NCBI GenBank assembly: GCA_039545355.1
Contig: BCJJ01000011.1
Span: forward strand, 808,642 to 872,641
Length of the DNA stretch: 64,000 bases
Reading direction: 5' to 3'
From: Trichosporon coremiiforme
Lineage: Eukaryota; Basidiomycota; Tremellomycetes; Trichosporonales; Trichosporonaceae
The notes below the pieces were generated by a model. That model was not told the origin of the DNA and did not search any database. It worked only from the letters and a program-made list of their open reading frames with translations. The first letter of the stretch is position 1. Every line of letters begins with the position of its first letter. The position numbers were made by a program, and so were the translations under genes. Below are positions 35,701 to 46,209 of this stretch, in pieces.

Positions 35701-37081
35701 TTTGCAGAGTGTGCAGAGTGCATGGGCAGAGGGGGAAGGGGGAAGGGCTACAGCGTGATGACCTCCGATCTCGTGCCCCTGATGGGCTTCTGTATTCTGC
35801 GCCCTCCAGAGCTAAGGGCAACCCTCTATGAACCTCCAGGCCCGGCACCTGCCCTGGGTCCTGAATCCCTGAGGCGCTCTGGGTTCACCCTCTGGCCCCG
35901 CCCCCGCCCGCCGAGGGCGGTCTCAGCCGTCACCGTACACCCGGTCTCCCATCATCGTCGCATCGTCAGACCCGCCGGCCATCCTTGCTCGTACGGTACG
36001 GTAGGTCCTGGGTCATCCTGCGTCCACCGTCTTCCTGACCACTGACCCGCTGCCCGCCGCCTCATGCTACAGATCTGCTCATCAGCACCACCTCCTTCCC
36101 GCTCGACAACACGGCTCGTCCCACCACCTCCTTCTTCTCTTCATCTCTGCACACCTCGGCACCACTCTTGCGCACACGCTTCCATCACCTCTACCCGCAG
36201 CGCAGCCTCGCCCCCGTTCGTCTGGCCGTTTCGTGTAAGCACCCCCCCACATCCAGGGCCGGCGCCCTGGCACGACCTGCGGCATGTGTTGTGCATCATC
36301 CCACAACCGCCCACGCCCAGCCCAGCCAGGACACCACAGCCATGAGCCACTACGTCGGGAACGAAAAGCTGACTCTGTATTCTTTAGTTCGACACCGCCT
36401 TACCGTGCTTAAATTAGCTAGCCGCACTCACGACGCGTCAGTGCAAGGTGGTGCGGAGCAACCAGAGTCAAGCACGCCGCTGCATCGTCGGAAAACCCCC
36501 CGTCTATAAACAACAGACAAAAGTCGAGTCTGCCCCGTTATCAAAGGTCTGAGCGACTCTTGGCACGGTTTCAGCAGCTCCCCTTTAAGACCACCACCAC
36601 CGAAAGCAGCTCGCTCGACCGTGACTGGGCCGCCAGACGTACCGACGTTCGACTGCGTCCGCCTTCCTCGTGTCCAGCATTCCGGCCACTGTCTCAAGCA
36701 GTCCGTCGCATTCGCTGTTCCCCGATCCCTGCGCACCTGGAAATTACCCTCCGTCCGGCGTTGAGGTGACTACGCGGTAGCGACGTCGGTTCCAACCCGT
36801 CATCCCTGCTCCCCGGCTGTCTGCAGTTCGCCGTGCTGTCAACTTCACCAGAGATCGCACTGCACTCCTTATCTGAGACACGAGCCCCCGACTTGACCTT
36901 ACGAGACACATCATACGTGCATTCGTGGAGCACGGTCGCATGCTGTTCCAGACCAAGCTGGGTGTAGCTGCTAGCCGACGGCTTCCGTCTCAACGTTGAA
37001 CGAAGCATCGTCCCACTCGCCGTCCATCAGCGAGCGACGCCCCTCGTCCCGCTACTACCTCGTTCCGCCTTCCTTTTCAAC
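32728..37081. other. Gene-poor block of 4.35 kb
   Basis: By far the largest stretch without a supported gene. The left part (32.7-35.7 kb) shows only short overlapping ORFs on both strands without domains, introns or codon bias. The right part (about 35.9-37.08 kb) is pyrimidine-rich on the plus strand (CACCACCTCCTTCTTCTCTTC near 36120) and looks like a long promoter and 5' leader of the gene starting at 37082, possibly with leader introns (GTAAGC at 36234). No terminal repeats, transposase fragment, tRNA or CAAX-ending short ORF was found. Confidence 0.55.
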
Positions 37082-39493
37082 ATGCCCAACATCCTCAGCA
37101 ATATCCCGGGGCTCTCGGCTCTGCCCAGCATCCCAAATCCGATCAACCTGTTCACCGATGACGCAAGGCCGTTGAGCTCCATCCTCCGGCCAAACAACAC
37201 ACCCAACGGCACGCCGAAAGCTGGTGCAGAAGAGGACCCCGATACTCCTGGCCGCGATCCCAATCGCCTGGCACCTCCGGACCCCACGACGCCGACGCCC
37301 GGATCGCCGACACAAAAGCGCTTGCAGATTGCCGACCCTCGGGGCTCGAATATAACTACCGCCACTGACGCCGGCGGGGAGTCTGACACTGGCGGCCCTC
37401 GGACATTGCAACGCTCTGATACCGGAAGGAGACGTGGGCTCAGTGTGTCGTCCAAAACTTCCGGAATGACCGGCGTCTCCGGTGTCGCGGCGGCCGACCG
37501 TCGGCGACGACGTGTGGAGACCTTCGTGCTCGTCAAGCCTCCTCCTACGTCGGGGAAGAACCCGTTGAACCTCCAGGTGCAGCTCGTCGTTCCGGCTCGC
37601 AACCCGCCTGGACGCCCTAGGAAAGGCTCCAATGCGGAGTCGACTCGAATCCCGTCCGGTTCCAGTGCCTCGACGTCCGCAACTGCCGCGACGGCCGCCG
37701 TGACGGGAGAAACGTCATCAGCAGCGTCCACGCCTGCTCGGGGGTCACTCGAGGAGAGCTCTCCGTCGGCGTCGCCCGAGTCTGATGTCGAGACTCCTCT
37801 CGCCCAGCAGTCATCAAGTGGAGGCGGCCTGAAGCGGTCAGGATCACTTAGCTCGACGAAGAGTAACATTTCTGGATCGAGCTCGACGGGCAGCGGCCCT
37901 GCCAGTGGCAAGCGGATCATCCCTCTGTACAACCTGGCGGTGCACAATGTCATGCAGCCGACACTCGTCACAGACGCCGGAACCGACAGCAAGGTCGCCA
38001 AGTACATGAAGAAGTACCTGGACATCACCGGCGTGGGAATACTGGAGCCGACAGAGGTCTGGTTCTCGCCGCTCGGTGCCGGCCCCCCCGGCTCATCACC
38101 ACGCCCCTCGTTCAACTTACAGCATCGGCCGAACCGCCCCGCCTCCATGATGTCCAACATGTCCAACTTAACGCCGGCCAGCAGCCGGGTCGACGTGGAT
38201 TCGCAGCGGGCGAGCACGGAGACGAAGGGCAGCGCGCGCGAGGCGCCGGTACGCGAGGACGGCGCGAAGAAGTTCTTCGGCAAGATCTTCCGAAAGCGCA
38301 CCTCTGCGGAGCCGCTGATGGCCGATCACCTAACGAAGATCAAGTCTACATCTGCGACGTTCCTTGCTGTTGACGCGCCCGCGGTCAAGTCGCCCACGAT
38401 GCCTGGATCCCCGTCATTGACGGCCGTCACAGCCGAGGCGGTGCCCGTCGGTCAATCGAGTAGTGCGACCTTCTCCCTGGCTCCTTCGGTTATGAGCCGC
38501 GTGACGTCGGAGATTTCCCTCGACGAGTCTGGCGCCATCGTCGGCCTGACAAAGGACGAGATCCTCGCCGGTCAAGACACCATCGCGCTCTCGCGCTCTC
38601 GCCGTCCGATCGGATACTCGTGGACCGTCCGCAAGTGGGCGAAGAAGAACACGGAAGGATGGGCCGCGCACCTCGTTGCTGCGGCCGCCGCCGGTCTTGA
38701 GCTCGTTGCAGGCGCACTCCCTGCCGATGGCGAGGACGAGGTCATCTTCGAGTGGGTCAAGATGCGAGTCTCACCCATCGATGCGTCTGGCGCTGCCGCG
38801 CTCCGACGGCACCCGGCTGCAGACGCACTCGACCCCTCCCGCCTTCGCCGCCCGCGACGCACGACGACGCTTGGACTCCCCTCTCCCGCCGGCTCGCGCC
38901 ACGGCTCCCGCACCTCTCTCGTGGACGCGAAAGAAGGCGTGCTCCCGTCCCCGCTGAAACCAACGCTTAGTAGGCGTTCGTCGACGCTTCCGCCGCCGGA
39001 CACGACCCAGCGGCGCCCGAGTGGGCAGAACAGCGCCAGCGCTTCTGACGCCGAGAGCGAGCTTGGCCCGCGGCTCACTCGTGACTCGCGTCCGAGCACG
39101 CCGCTTGTGCACGTCGAAGACGACGATGACGAGTACGACTCGGACCCGGAGGACAGCGAGACGCCGTGGGCGTGCAGCGTCTACGTCAAGCACACGGGGC
39201 AGCGGCAGCTGCTCGCCACGCTGACGCCCGCCCCGCACCACCCCAAAGTCATTGGCGTGCTCAAAATCCCGCAGGGGCTGCGTTCCGTCTCCCTCGCCAA
39301 CGTGGGCACGCTGGCTAGCGCTAGCGCACAGAGGGGACAGGGACAGAACGGCCACGAACTCGCGCAGCGCGTAGGAGAGGAGGTATGCCTCACGGAGGAG
39401 AACCTCAAGGACGTCGTGAGCGTGACGGCCATGTGGCTCGTTGCGCGCGAGGAGTTTGGCGGTCTCGGAAGGCAGAAGAAGTCGAAGAAGTGA
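37082..39493 (+). CDS. Orphan Ser/Thr/Pro-rich protein, 803 residues
   Basis: A single open frame of 803 codons without introns. I do not recognise the family. The N-terminus is MPNILSNIPGLSALPSIPNP; low-complexity Ser/Gly/Thr runs alternate with four ordered-looking blocks: RRRRVETFVLVKPPPTSGKN-LNLQVQLVVPAR (about 135-180), RIIPLYNLAVHNVMQPTLVTDAGTD to YLDITGVGILEPTEVWF (about 280-330), RPIGYSWTVRKWAKKN to DEVIFEWVKMRVSP (about 505-565), and a C-terminal WACSVYVKHTGQRQLLATL to IGVLKIPQGLRSVSLANVG. The complementary strand is also open over much of it, an effect of its high GC. It may be one of the basidiomycete-specific proteins of unknown function, several of which sit in the Cryptococcus MAT locus, but I cannot assign it. 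A CAG-rich trinucleotide tract follows near 39660-39690. Confidence 0.8.
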   Translation: MPNILSNIPGLSALPSIPNPINLFTDDARPLSSILRPNNTPNGTPKAGAEEDPDTPGRDPNRLAPPDPTTPTPGSPTQKRLQIADPRGSNITTATDAGGESDTGGPRTLQRSDTGRRRGLSVSSKTSGMTGVSGVAAADRRRRRVETFVLVKPPPTSGKNPLNLQVQLVVPARNPPGRPRKGSNAESTRIPSGSSASTSATAATAAVTGETSSAASTPARGSLEESSPSASPESDVETPLAQQSSSGGGLKRSGSLSSTKSNISGSSSTGSGPASGKRIIPLYNLAVHNVMQPTLVTDAGTDSKVAKYMKKYLDITGVGILEPTEVWFSPLGAGPPGSSPRPSFNLQHRPNRPASMMSNMSNLTPASSRVDVDSQRASTETKGSAREAPVREDGAKKFFGKIFRKRTSAEPLMADHLTKIKSTSATFLAVDAPAVKSPTMPGSPSLTAVTAEAVPVGQSSSATFSLAPSVMSRVTSEISLDESGAIVGLTKDEILAGQDTIALSRSRRPIGYSWTVRKWAKKNTEGWAAHLVAAAAAGLELVAGALPADGEDEVIFEWVKMRVSPIDASGAAALRRHPAADALDPSRLRRPRRTTTLGLPSPAGSRHGSRTSLVDAKEGVLPSPLKPTLSRRSSTLPPPDTTQRRPSGQNSASASDAESELGPRLTRDSRPSTPLVHVEDDDDEYDSDPEDSETPWACSVYVKHTGQRQLLATLTPAPHHPKVIGVLKIPQGLRSVSLANVGTLASASAQRGQGQNGHELAQRVGEEVCLTEENLKDVVSVTAMWLVAREEFGGLGRQKKSKK

Positions 39494-40029
39494 TCTACGA
39501 CTCTCGTCTTCTTCAGCTTCCTAGTGACTACGCCGGCGCACGTCTCTTCCTCATTCCTCATCCACATCATCATCTCACGTTTTTCTTCCACTTCTTTCCA
39601 TTGAACATTCCACTTTCACGACTTGCACTCTCCGCCGTCTCGGGCAGCAGACAGTAGACAGCAGACACAGGTAGCAGCAGCAGCAGCAATCACAGGCAAC
39701 ACAGCACAATCACCCAGACTTGTATATTAATTACATTTTATGTGCATGTACACATGACCATTGGTGCTGTCTCGATCTCGAGTGGATGCGAGTGAATTAT
39801 GGCGGCGTACGCCGGCTGTAGATAGATGTACAACAGTTGACTTGCGTGGGGGTTGAGAGTGGGGAGGTCGCCGACCACATCGTGGGGTAGTTGGCTTGGA
39901 CGCAGACGTGTTTGAGTTCGTGGAGAGTCATGATAGGCAACTGATGTTGAGATCGGTGCACTGTCCGAGAATTATTAGTGGTTGGTTGGGAGGTGTTGCA
40001 CAGGGCGAGTGGGAGCGATAAACCGTGCG
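39494..40029. other. Convergent 3' flanks of two orphan genes
   Basis: 536 bp with the 3' UTRs of the 37082 gene (+) and the 40030 gene (-). Contains a short (AGC)n tract near 39672-39690 and an AT-rich segment TATATTAATTACATTTTATG at 39722-39741. No gene seen. Confidence 0.55.
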
Positions 40030-41757
40030 CTAGGGCAGACCGATGCGCTTCGCTACATTCTGCCCGCACGCACAGCGCACCTTTGTCTCCTCGATGCGGC
40101 CGAAGACCCACCCGCGGCGCTTGGCGCGCATAGCGTGCTTGACGGGGTTCGAGCCGTTGGGGCCGGGGAGTGTGCGCCGGCCGATGTGGGGTACGACGAT
40201 GTTGACACTGAGGGCGTCGACGAGGTTGAGCGCGCCGAAGAACCTGTCCCATACATTGGTTCTCAGGCCAAGGTTGCTCGACTCGCGGTCCCGGAGCATA
40301 TCCTTCTCGGATTGAAACTCGTCCTCACCAAAGTCGAGCGTGTACACCACTTTGTTCTGCTCGAACATGCTCGCGAGCTGGGACCTGTACTCGCCCGGCG
40401 TGGCGAAGTTGCGGTTGTGGAGAGCGTTCAGGAGGCGCGAGCCCTGAAGCGCGCCCGCGTTGTGGATCGTGAGTTCCTTAAGCTCGCTCCAGAAGGGGAG
40501 GACGGAGAGGGCGAAGCTGAGCGCAGAAGGGCCGTCGATGGTGCGTGCGTCGAGGCATACCTGCTCTGGACTGGCCAGGAGCGCGACGGTGCGCTGCATC
40601 AGCGGTCCAGGGAGGGGGCAGCGAATGACCAGCCGCTGGGCACCCGTCAGCACGTCCTCGAGCAGTGCGGCCGGCCACGGCGTAAACTCGGGCACACTGT
40701 GCAGGACGATGCACTTTGCTCCTGACACTCGACGGGGAGCCTTCTTCTTGGGCCGCTTGCGCGGGTCGATGGACTTGACCTCGACGAATGTGCGCAAGAA
40801 GAGCCCCAGGTTCGTGCGCGTCAGGTGCACGGTGCGGTGCAGCAGCGGCCGTAGCTGCGGGACCGCCGACCGACACGCGAGCATGAGCGTCGCGAGCTGC
40901 GCAAAGTGCTCGCTCCGTGCCAGGTGCTGCCCCACCAGGAGCAGTAGTGTCTGCGTGCGCCGGCCCTCGAACCGCAAGTTCAGGCTGAAGCGTTTGCTGA
41001 ACGGTGTCCCCGGCGGTGCCTCTTTCGCCGCTGGGGCTGACAACGACCGCGAACGCAACCGATGTGGCTTAGACTTTGTCGTTTTCGTCTTCTTCAGCTT
41101 GACCGTGTCCTTGGCCGCGTTGTTCGGATCGGCATTCACCGGGACAGTGTTCACCGATAAGGATCGAGGTCCCAGCGGGCGCCGCAACCCTTGGCGCGGG
41201 GGCGAGGCGGGGAACGTGAGGCGACGCTTTGGGGAGGGCGGGTGGGGGGCATTGGGCGCGCGGGGCGGAGGAGCCTTGGCATTGCATGCAGATGCTGATG
41301 CTGATGACGTTGACGTTAACGTTGGCGAGGGCTCGGGCAAAGGCTTGGCTCGCGGGATGGGCGGTGGAGGCATTGCTGCCGCTTTGCGGTCAGACACCTG
41401 GCATAATTCGAAAGCAGGTTCAGATGCGGCGGGCGTCGGTGCTTCGTCGACGTCCATCGGCTCATCGCCGCTGTCGTCCACAAGGGAGGGGAGCAGGCGG
41501 GGTACGGGGGAGTCTGCGAGGTCTTCCTCAGAGTCAGATGGCGTGAACGGCGGCGTAATGACCGGCGGCCTGTACAGGTACTGCCGGAGTGCTGTGATGG
41601 CGTTGTCTTCGTCTTCCTCGTCTTTCATTACGACGTCTGGTGGAGGTGCTGAGCAACGGCGAAATCGGTCCAAGTCGACTTTGTGTGAATCCTTCGAGAT
41701 GCCTTCTCGTATCATGGTGCGGTGAAAGCCTCGACGGGTCGGAGGTCGTTCGAGCAT
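40030..41757 (-). CDS. Orphan protein of 575 residues, F-box/LRR-like C-terminal half
   Basis: Single open frame without introns. The first ATG is at 41757 (MLERPPTRRGF); a second at 41715 (MIREGISKD) is equally possible. The N-terminal half is disordered, with an acidic start (MKDEEDEDN) and Pro/Ala-rich linker. From about 290 it becomes ordered: RTQTLLLLVGQHLARSEHFA, ATLMLACRSAVPQLRPLLH, RTVHLTRTNLGLFLRTFVEV, then alternating strand-helix blocks (RLVIRCPLPG, LPFWSELKELTIHNAGAL). This resembles the F-box-like plus leucine-rich-repeat-like fold common in basidiomycete proteins, but there is no clear F-box motif. The C-terminus has RCACGQNVAKRIGLP. Function unknown. Neither it nor the 37082 gene contains the WFxNxR signature of a homeodomain. 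Confidence 0.72.
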   Translation of the reverse strand: MLERPPTRRGFHRTMIREGISKDSHKVDLDRFRRCSAPPPDVVMKDEEDEDNAITALRQYLYRPPVITPPFTPSDSEEDLADSPVPRLLPSLVDDSGDEPMDVDEAPTPAASEPAFELCQVSDRKAAAMPPPPIPRAKPLPEPSPTLTSTSSASASACNAKAPPPRAPNAPHPPSPKRRLTFPASPPRQGLRRPLGPRSLSVNTVPVNADPNNAAKDTVKLKKTKTTKSKPHRLRSRSLSAPAAKEAPPGTPFSKRFSLNLRFEGRRTQTLLLLVGQHLARSEHFAQLATLMLACRSAVPQLRPLLHRTVHLTRTNLGLFLRTFVEVKSIDPRKRPKKKAPRRVSGAKCIVLHSVPEFTPWPAALLEDVLTGAQRLVIRCPLPGPLMQRTVALLASPEQVCLDARTIDGPSALSFALSVLPFWSELKELTIHNAGALQGSRLLNALHNRNFATPGEYRSQLASMFEQNKVVYTLDFGEDEFQSEKDMLRDRESSNLGLRTNVWDRFFGALNLVDALSVNIVVPHIGRRTLPGPNGSNPVKHAMRAKRRGWVFGRIEETKVRCACGQNVAKRIGLP

Positions 41758-42169
41758 ATGAAGAGCAACAGAGACGGTGCAATAACAAGTGAGTGGCAAG
41801 ATGGCTGGTGACAAAATCGAGTGAGTGGACTGTGGGTGTCAGGTGTCAGGATGTCAGGAGCGTGTCAGTCCATCCAATCGGTCCTTTGATCGATCAGCGA
41901 AACACACCGTGCACATTAAAGAGATTCTATCAAATCTAGTGATACAATACATCGAGGCAATGCGCGCACCATGCAGCGAATGTGTGCATCGCGGGACGCT
42001 CGGTGCCGGGTGTGTGGAGGGCGGCGTCCAGCATCAGCCCGCGCCCTGCGGCTTGCAACTTCAGCCCTGATCCTTTTTAGTGATAATTTCTAGTGATAGC
42101 CACTCTCCTGCAGGATGCCGATGGCCTGGCGCACGCAGTCTCACCAGGTGACTCAGCCTCTTTCGCCAC
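41758..42169. other. Intergenic, promoter of the 40030 gene and PRP4 3' flank
   Basis: 412 bp between two minus-strand genes. Nothing beyond UTR/promoter sequence recognised. Confidence 0.5.
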
Positions 42170-43805
42170 TTACTCCAGCGAGTGCTCTCCTCCAAAGAGG
42201 TGGAACGACCGGCTGTAGCTAGCACTCGCGATAAACTTGCCGTCCCGGCTAACATCCGCGGACATGACCTTGCCGGCGTCCGTCGCCAAGTCCCGGACAA
42301 GGCGCCACTCGTCCGCGCTCCACGCTCGGACGTGGCCATCGAAGCCAGCAGACACCAAGAACAGCCCTGACCTAGACAGCTCGGTTGACGAAGCCGTTGC
42401 GGATGAGCCATTTGCGGCGTTGTCCACGTCCATCTTGCTGTCGTCCTGCTCAGGCTTGTCGCCACTAACATCGTCGGACGTGGCTCCGTTCGCCTTCGCA
42501 CCAGCATCGGGCATGGGCATCGTGTCGATTGGGGCGTTGAGCGGGATGAAGGGGTTCTCGTTCGACGCACGGAAGAAGCGCAGGTCTGCGACACTGCTGT
42601 TGTGGGCCGGGATCGTGTCTTGCGTCTTGAGAGCGCGTAAATCCCAGATACGGATCGTGTTGTCTCCCGAACCCGTCGCGAGCTGGAAACCGTTCGGCGC
42701 GAAGTCCATCGACAGAATCTCCTTCGCGTGACCATCGAGAACCATAGCTGTCCTTCCTGTGCGCAGGTCCCAGACACGGCCGATGCCGTCGAAACCAGCC
42801 GATGAGACCAGAGCACCGTCATCCTGGAAAGCAAGTGCGATCACCTCCTTGCTGTGTCCTTCTTGAATGAGAAGCTCCTTCTGCGTCGCGACATCCCACA
42901 GCCTCCAAGTTCCGTCGAAGCCAGCTGAACCGACGAAAGCTCCTGAAGGATGGAAAGCAACGCGACCCACGCGCGCCAAGTGACCCTCGAGTGATGTCAG
43001 CGGCTTCTCGCTGTTGAGAGACCAGAGCTTGACGGTCCCCTCTCCTCCTCCGGTGGCGAAGTTGACTGCATCTGGGGACAGCCCGATCGTCGCATCCGGG
43101 TGCCAATCTCCACCGCTGATCTTCTCCTCGTGACCCTTGTGCACTGAGACCTGGTTCAGATTCGGGAGATCCCAAATCTTGGTCGCCCCGGTCCAGCTCG
43201 TAGTCAGGACAAGCTTGGAGTTCGGAGAAAAGCGGATGGTGGAGAGTGGTCGGTCGTCACCGAACTGCGAGCCGAGAACGTTGAATGTTCGCAGGTCGGA
43301 GTAAACTTCTTTGCGGACGCTCACGATCTTGCTGAGGGGCATGTTGACTTCGATGCGCTGCTTCGCTAGTCTTCGGCGAGCTCTTGACAGGGAATAACGA
43401 GCAATGGATCGCCTCGCTTTCAGAAGATCCTCCGATCCCTCCGTGTAGAACTCATCGTCGTCGTCATCCGAGCTGTCGCTTGAGTCTACCTCGAGAGGCG
43501 CACCCTTTTCCCTCTCATAGGTCTCCTGAATGATCTTGAGTCGGTCTCGCCTGTCTCCGGGACCTTCACCGAAAAGGGTGATAGGTTCTCCGAATGCACG
43601 CAAACGCTCCCGCACCTTGCGATCATCCGTCGGGACTGCCATCCGGCGCATGCGCTTCTTGCGCTCGAGTTGCTCATGAAGGGCCGCATTCTGGGCGCGC
43701 TCCCGCTCGTCATCCGAGCCTCCGAGCTTGTACTGGTTGTCGACGGCTATCGTTAGTGTAAACTCAATCAACCAACTTACTGAGGTCGTCGAGGTCGACT
43801 TCCAT
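42170..43805 (-). CDS. PRP4: U4/U6 snRNP WD40 protein PRP4
   Basis: Spliceosomal component of the U4/U6 di-snRNP (human PRPF4), partner of Prp3. Two exons (43805-43781 and 43746-42170) total 1602 nt, 533 residues. N-terminal SFM (splicing factor motif) region: RRMAVPTDDRKVRERLRAFG and EPITLFGEGPGDRRDRLK. Then seven WD40 repeats, each with a GH...WD pair: WTGATKIWDL, GHEEKISGGDWHP, GGGEGTVKLWSL, GHLARVGRVAFHPSG, GHSKEVIALAFQDDG, GHAKEILSMDFAPNG, and the last VSAGFDGHVRAWSADEW. An Asp/Ala/Ser-rich insert of about 60 residues sits between repeats 6 and 7. The 25 nt first exon codes MEVDLDDL. The open frame continues upstream of the intron by chance; the spliced start is preferred. Divergent from the PPR-like gene with 222 bp between. 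Confidence 0.94.
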
Positions 43806-44027
43806 GACGGGCGATGTTGTTGCACGAGATGATGCTCGAGGTAGCTCGTGATCAGCGAAATCAACAGTGAAGTCAGTGGCGATTGCCAGGAACGGCTGGG
43901 TTAGACGCTTATCACTGGCCACGCCACCTCATTGTTTCGGCAGTCTCAAGGTCCATCCGTCACCCAAAAGTTCGGCTGTTGGCCGAGAAACACTACTACA
44001 CCGACTCACCACCACCAACGCTACTCG

Positions 44028-45923
44028 ATGCTTCGCCGGTTCGTCGTCGCCGGCCCGTCGCGAGCGCTGCTGGCCAGGCAACTGTCGACTGCCACTCAGG
44101 GGGCGGAATCATCTTCTCAGTCCACTTCGACGACCACCACAGCACCTGCTGCCGACCAAAATGGCGTTCCTCCGGCGACCCTTCAGCGTCTAATCGACAT
44201 CGCCTCTCGACCTGCGGGCACGCAGTCCCCTCACGATCGATTCGAGGCATGGAGGATCTATTCCAATTTGGCTCCAGTCGATCGCTCTCACCTGTCCTCC
44301 AACGAGCTCCGCGCGATTCTCCGCGTCATGGCGCCTCGATATGACGAGGCTTGGGGCATGGCCACGAGAGGAAGTGACATCCCGAAGCAGCGCATCAAGC
44401 AGCATACGGCGAGGATGCGCCAGGGCCACAAGATCGAGAACTCGCTCCAGGCTGTCATGGAGGAACTCATGGTCCGCAACGAGCACAACCTGAACGACTG
44501 GCTTTTCGTTCTGAACGCTCTTGGTCGTCTGGGCCGTGTTTCCACTATCGAGGCGATTCTGTCCAAGGCACCGGAGGAGATTCGCAACAACCGACGTGTG
44601 CTGGAGGCTCGTCTCGGAGCTATCACAAACTGGTCTCGAAGCCTTACGTCCGCATTCCGGAAGCCGCGCGTTGAAGCCATCCAGATCGCCCACGACACTT
44701 TCTGGGACGTTTTCCAGAGGATATCCAGCCACAACCAGGACCTCAACGGCTTCACCCTTCGTCTGCTTCTTACTTCCATCTCGAGCGTGTCGAAGTTGAT
44801 GGCCACGTCGGGTCAGCAGGAGGAGGGCATGGAGCGCTTGGACGGACTGTTCCGCTACATCCTGACGCAAGCCTACGGTCTCGACTTGGACAACCTGGCC
44901 GTTTCGGTTCAAGCTCGTGATGCTGGCGATGCCAGCCGGGAAGGACTCGCCAAGCTGTCGGCGAAGGGTCTGACCGCTGTCATGACGCATCTTGCTGCCG
45001 TCAAGACGGACCCGTACCGCATGATCGCCACGTACGAGCTGCTTACGAAGATGCCGCGAGCAGCCTACACGCAGGAGGAGATCTACGAGCAGGAGGATGA
45101 GGACGACGATTACTACGTCACTCCCGACGTTCCTGAAGGAGAGCCCATTACGGAGTCTGAAGCCTCACTGGCTTCGGAGGCTGGCAGCTCTTATCAGGGC
45201 TTCCGTGCTATGGATCAGTTCTTCCCTCCTTCCACGAAGCCAGCGGCCGTATCGGCTCTTCCGGCGAAGGAGGCGGCCCGTCTCTCGGTATGCAAGCCGA
45301 TCTTCAGCCATGAGACGATCACCGTCATGTTGGCCGACTTCCTCGAGCGCGGTGTCGACCGTGCCCTCTTCCGACATGTGCTCCGCTCTGCCATCGCCGA
45401 TGCCCAAGACGCTCGCGCCCGATGGCTCGCCGTCTACCTCGGATGCCCTGAGAGCCGACGCCCTCGCCTGCGCAAATCTGTCCGTCTGTCACCAGAGTGG
45501 TTCAAGCAGGCGATCAAGAGAGATGACCTTGAGCTCAACAAGGGAGCTGGACAGACCGCTCTTTTGATTCAGCGAGTACTGGACTGGAACACCGAGGAAC
45601 TCGGCGTCATCTTCAACAAGGAAAAGGAGCTCCGTGGCCGCGACGACCTCGAGTCTCTCCTTGAGTACCCTCAGTGGGCGAAGGACCCGCGCATCCGTCG
45701 TAACAAGCGCAACCTCGAGGTCTGCATTATTCCCGAGGAGCTCAAGACGATCGCCAGCGACACACGGACATTGAAGGGTTTGCTGGAGCGGGCGCAGGCA
45801 ATGGCCAGCCAGCGAAGCGAGAGCCGAGCGCGCCAGGCGAGGAACAAGAGCCTTCGCGATGCGGAGGCTGAGGCGGAGCGATTGAGGGAGGAGGCGGAGC
45901 AGCAGCAGGGGTCGCAGCCGTAG
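44028..45923 (+). CDS. Predicted mitochondrial helical-repeat (PPR-like) protein
   Basis: One exon, 631 residues from the ATG at 44028. The N-terminus MLRRFVVAGPSRALLARQLST is a good mitochondrial targeting peptide (Arg-rich, no acids), which is why I prefer this Met over an upstream in-frame one at 43932. The body is all-helical with repeated patterns such as NDWLFVLNALGRLGRVSTIEAIL and RYDEAWGMATRGSDIPKQRI, suggestive of pentatricopeptide-type repeats. An acidic insert (YEQEDEDDDYYV) is followed by more helices; the C-terminus is a charged coiled coil (RDAEAEAERLREEAEQQQ). A role in mitochondrial RNA metabolism or translation is an inference from signal and fold only. Confidence 0.75.
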   Translation: MLRRFVVAGPSRALLARQLSTATQGAESSSQSTSTTTTAPAADQNGVPPATLQRLIDIASRPAGTQSPHDRFEAWRIYSNLAPVDRSHLSSNELRAILRVMAPRYDEAWGMATRGSDIPKQRIKQHTARMRQGHKIENSLQAVMEELMVRNEHNLNDWLFVLNALGRLGRVSTIEAILSKAPEEIRNNRRVLEARLGAITNWSRSLTSAFRKPRVEAIQIAHDTFWDVFQRISSHNQDLNGFTLRLLLTSISSVSKLMATSGQQEEGMERLDGLFRYILTQAYGLDLDNLAVSVQARDAGDASREGLAKLSAKGLTAVMTHLAAVKTDPYRMIATYELLTKMPRAAYTQEEIYEQEDEDDDYYVTPDVPEGEPITESEASLASEAGSSYQGFRAMDQFFPPSTKPAAVSALPAKEAARLSVCKPIFSHETITVMLADFLERGVDRALFRHVLRSAIADAQDARARWLAVYLGCPESRRPRLRKSVRLSPEWFKQAIKRDDLELNKGAGQTALLIQRVLDWNTEELGVIFNKEKELRGRDDLESLLEYPQWAKDPRIRRNKRNLEVCIIPEELKTIASDTRTLKGLLERAQAMASQRSESRARQARNKSLRDAEAEAERLREEAEQQQGSQP

Positions 45924-46209
45924 GACCACTCATCATAGCATAGCATTGTACCATGCATTAGGCATTGCAAGTCGAGTCAGCAGTAATGCACCACTTAGCC
46001 TCGGTCTCGACTCGTTTCAGCTGCGCGTCAATGTCGCGGATGCGCGACTCAAGCACTAAACGCAAAGTTCAGGACACGTCCCTCCAGGCACAAAATGAGG
46101 GGCTCGGTTAAGGCCGGATTTCAACACTCGTTGACAAGACATGTTCAAGCTGCCAAAGAAGTCAAAGCGACGGCGCAGAGCTTGATAACCCTCTCATCTC
46201 TTAAAAACA

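Noticed and set aside
36064..36345. Pro/Ser/His-rich ORF in the leader of the 37082 gene
   Set aside because: Translation of a low-complexity pyrimidine-rich tract; overlaps other frames equally open.
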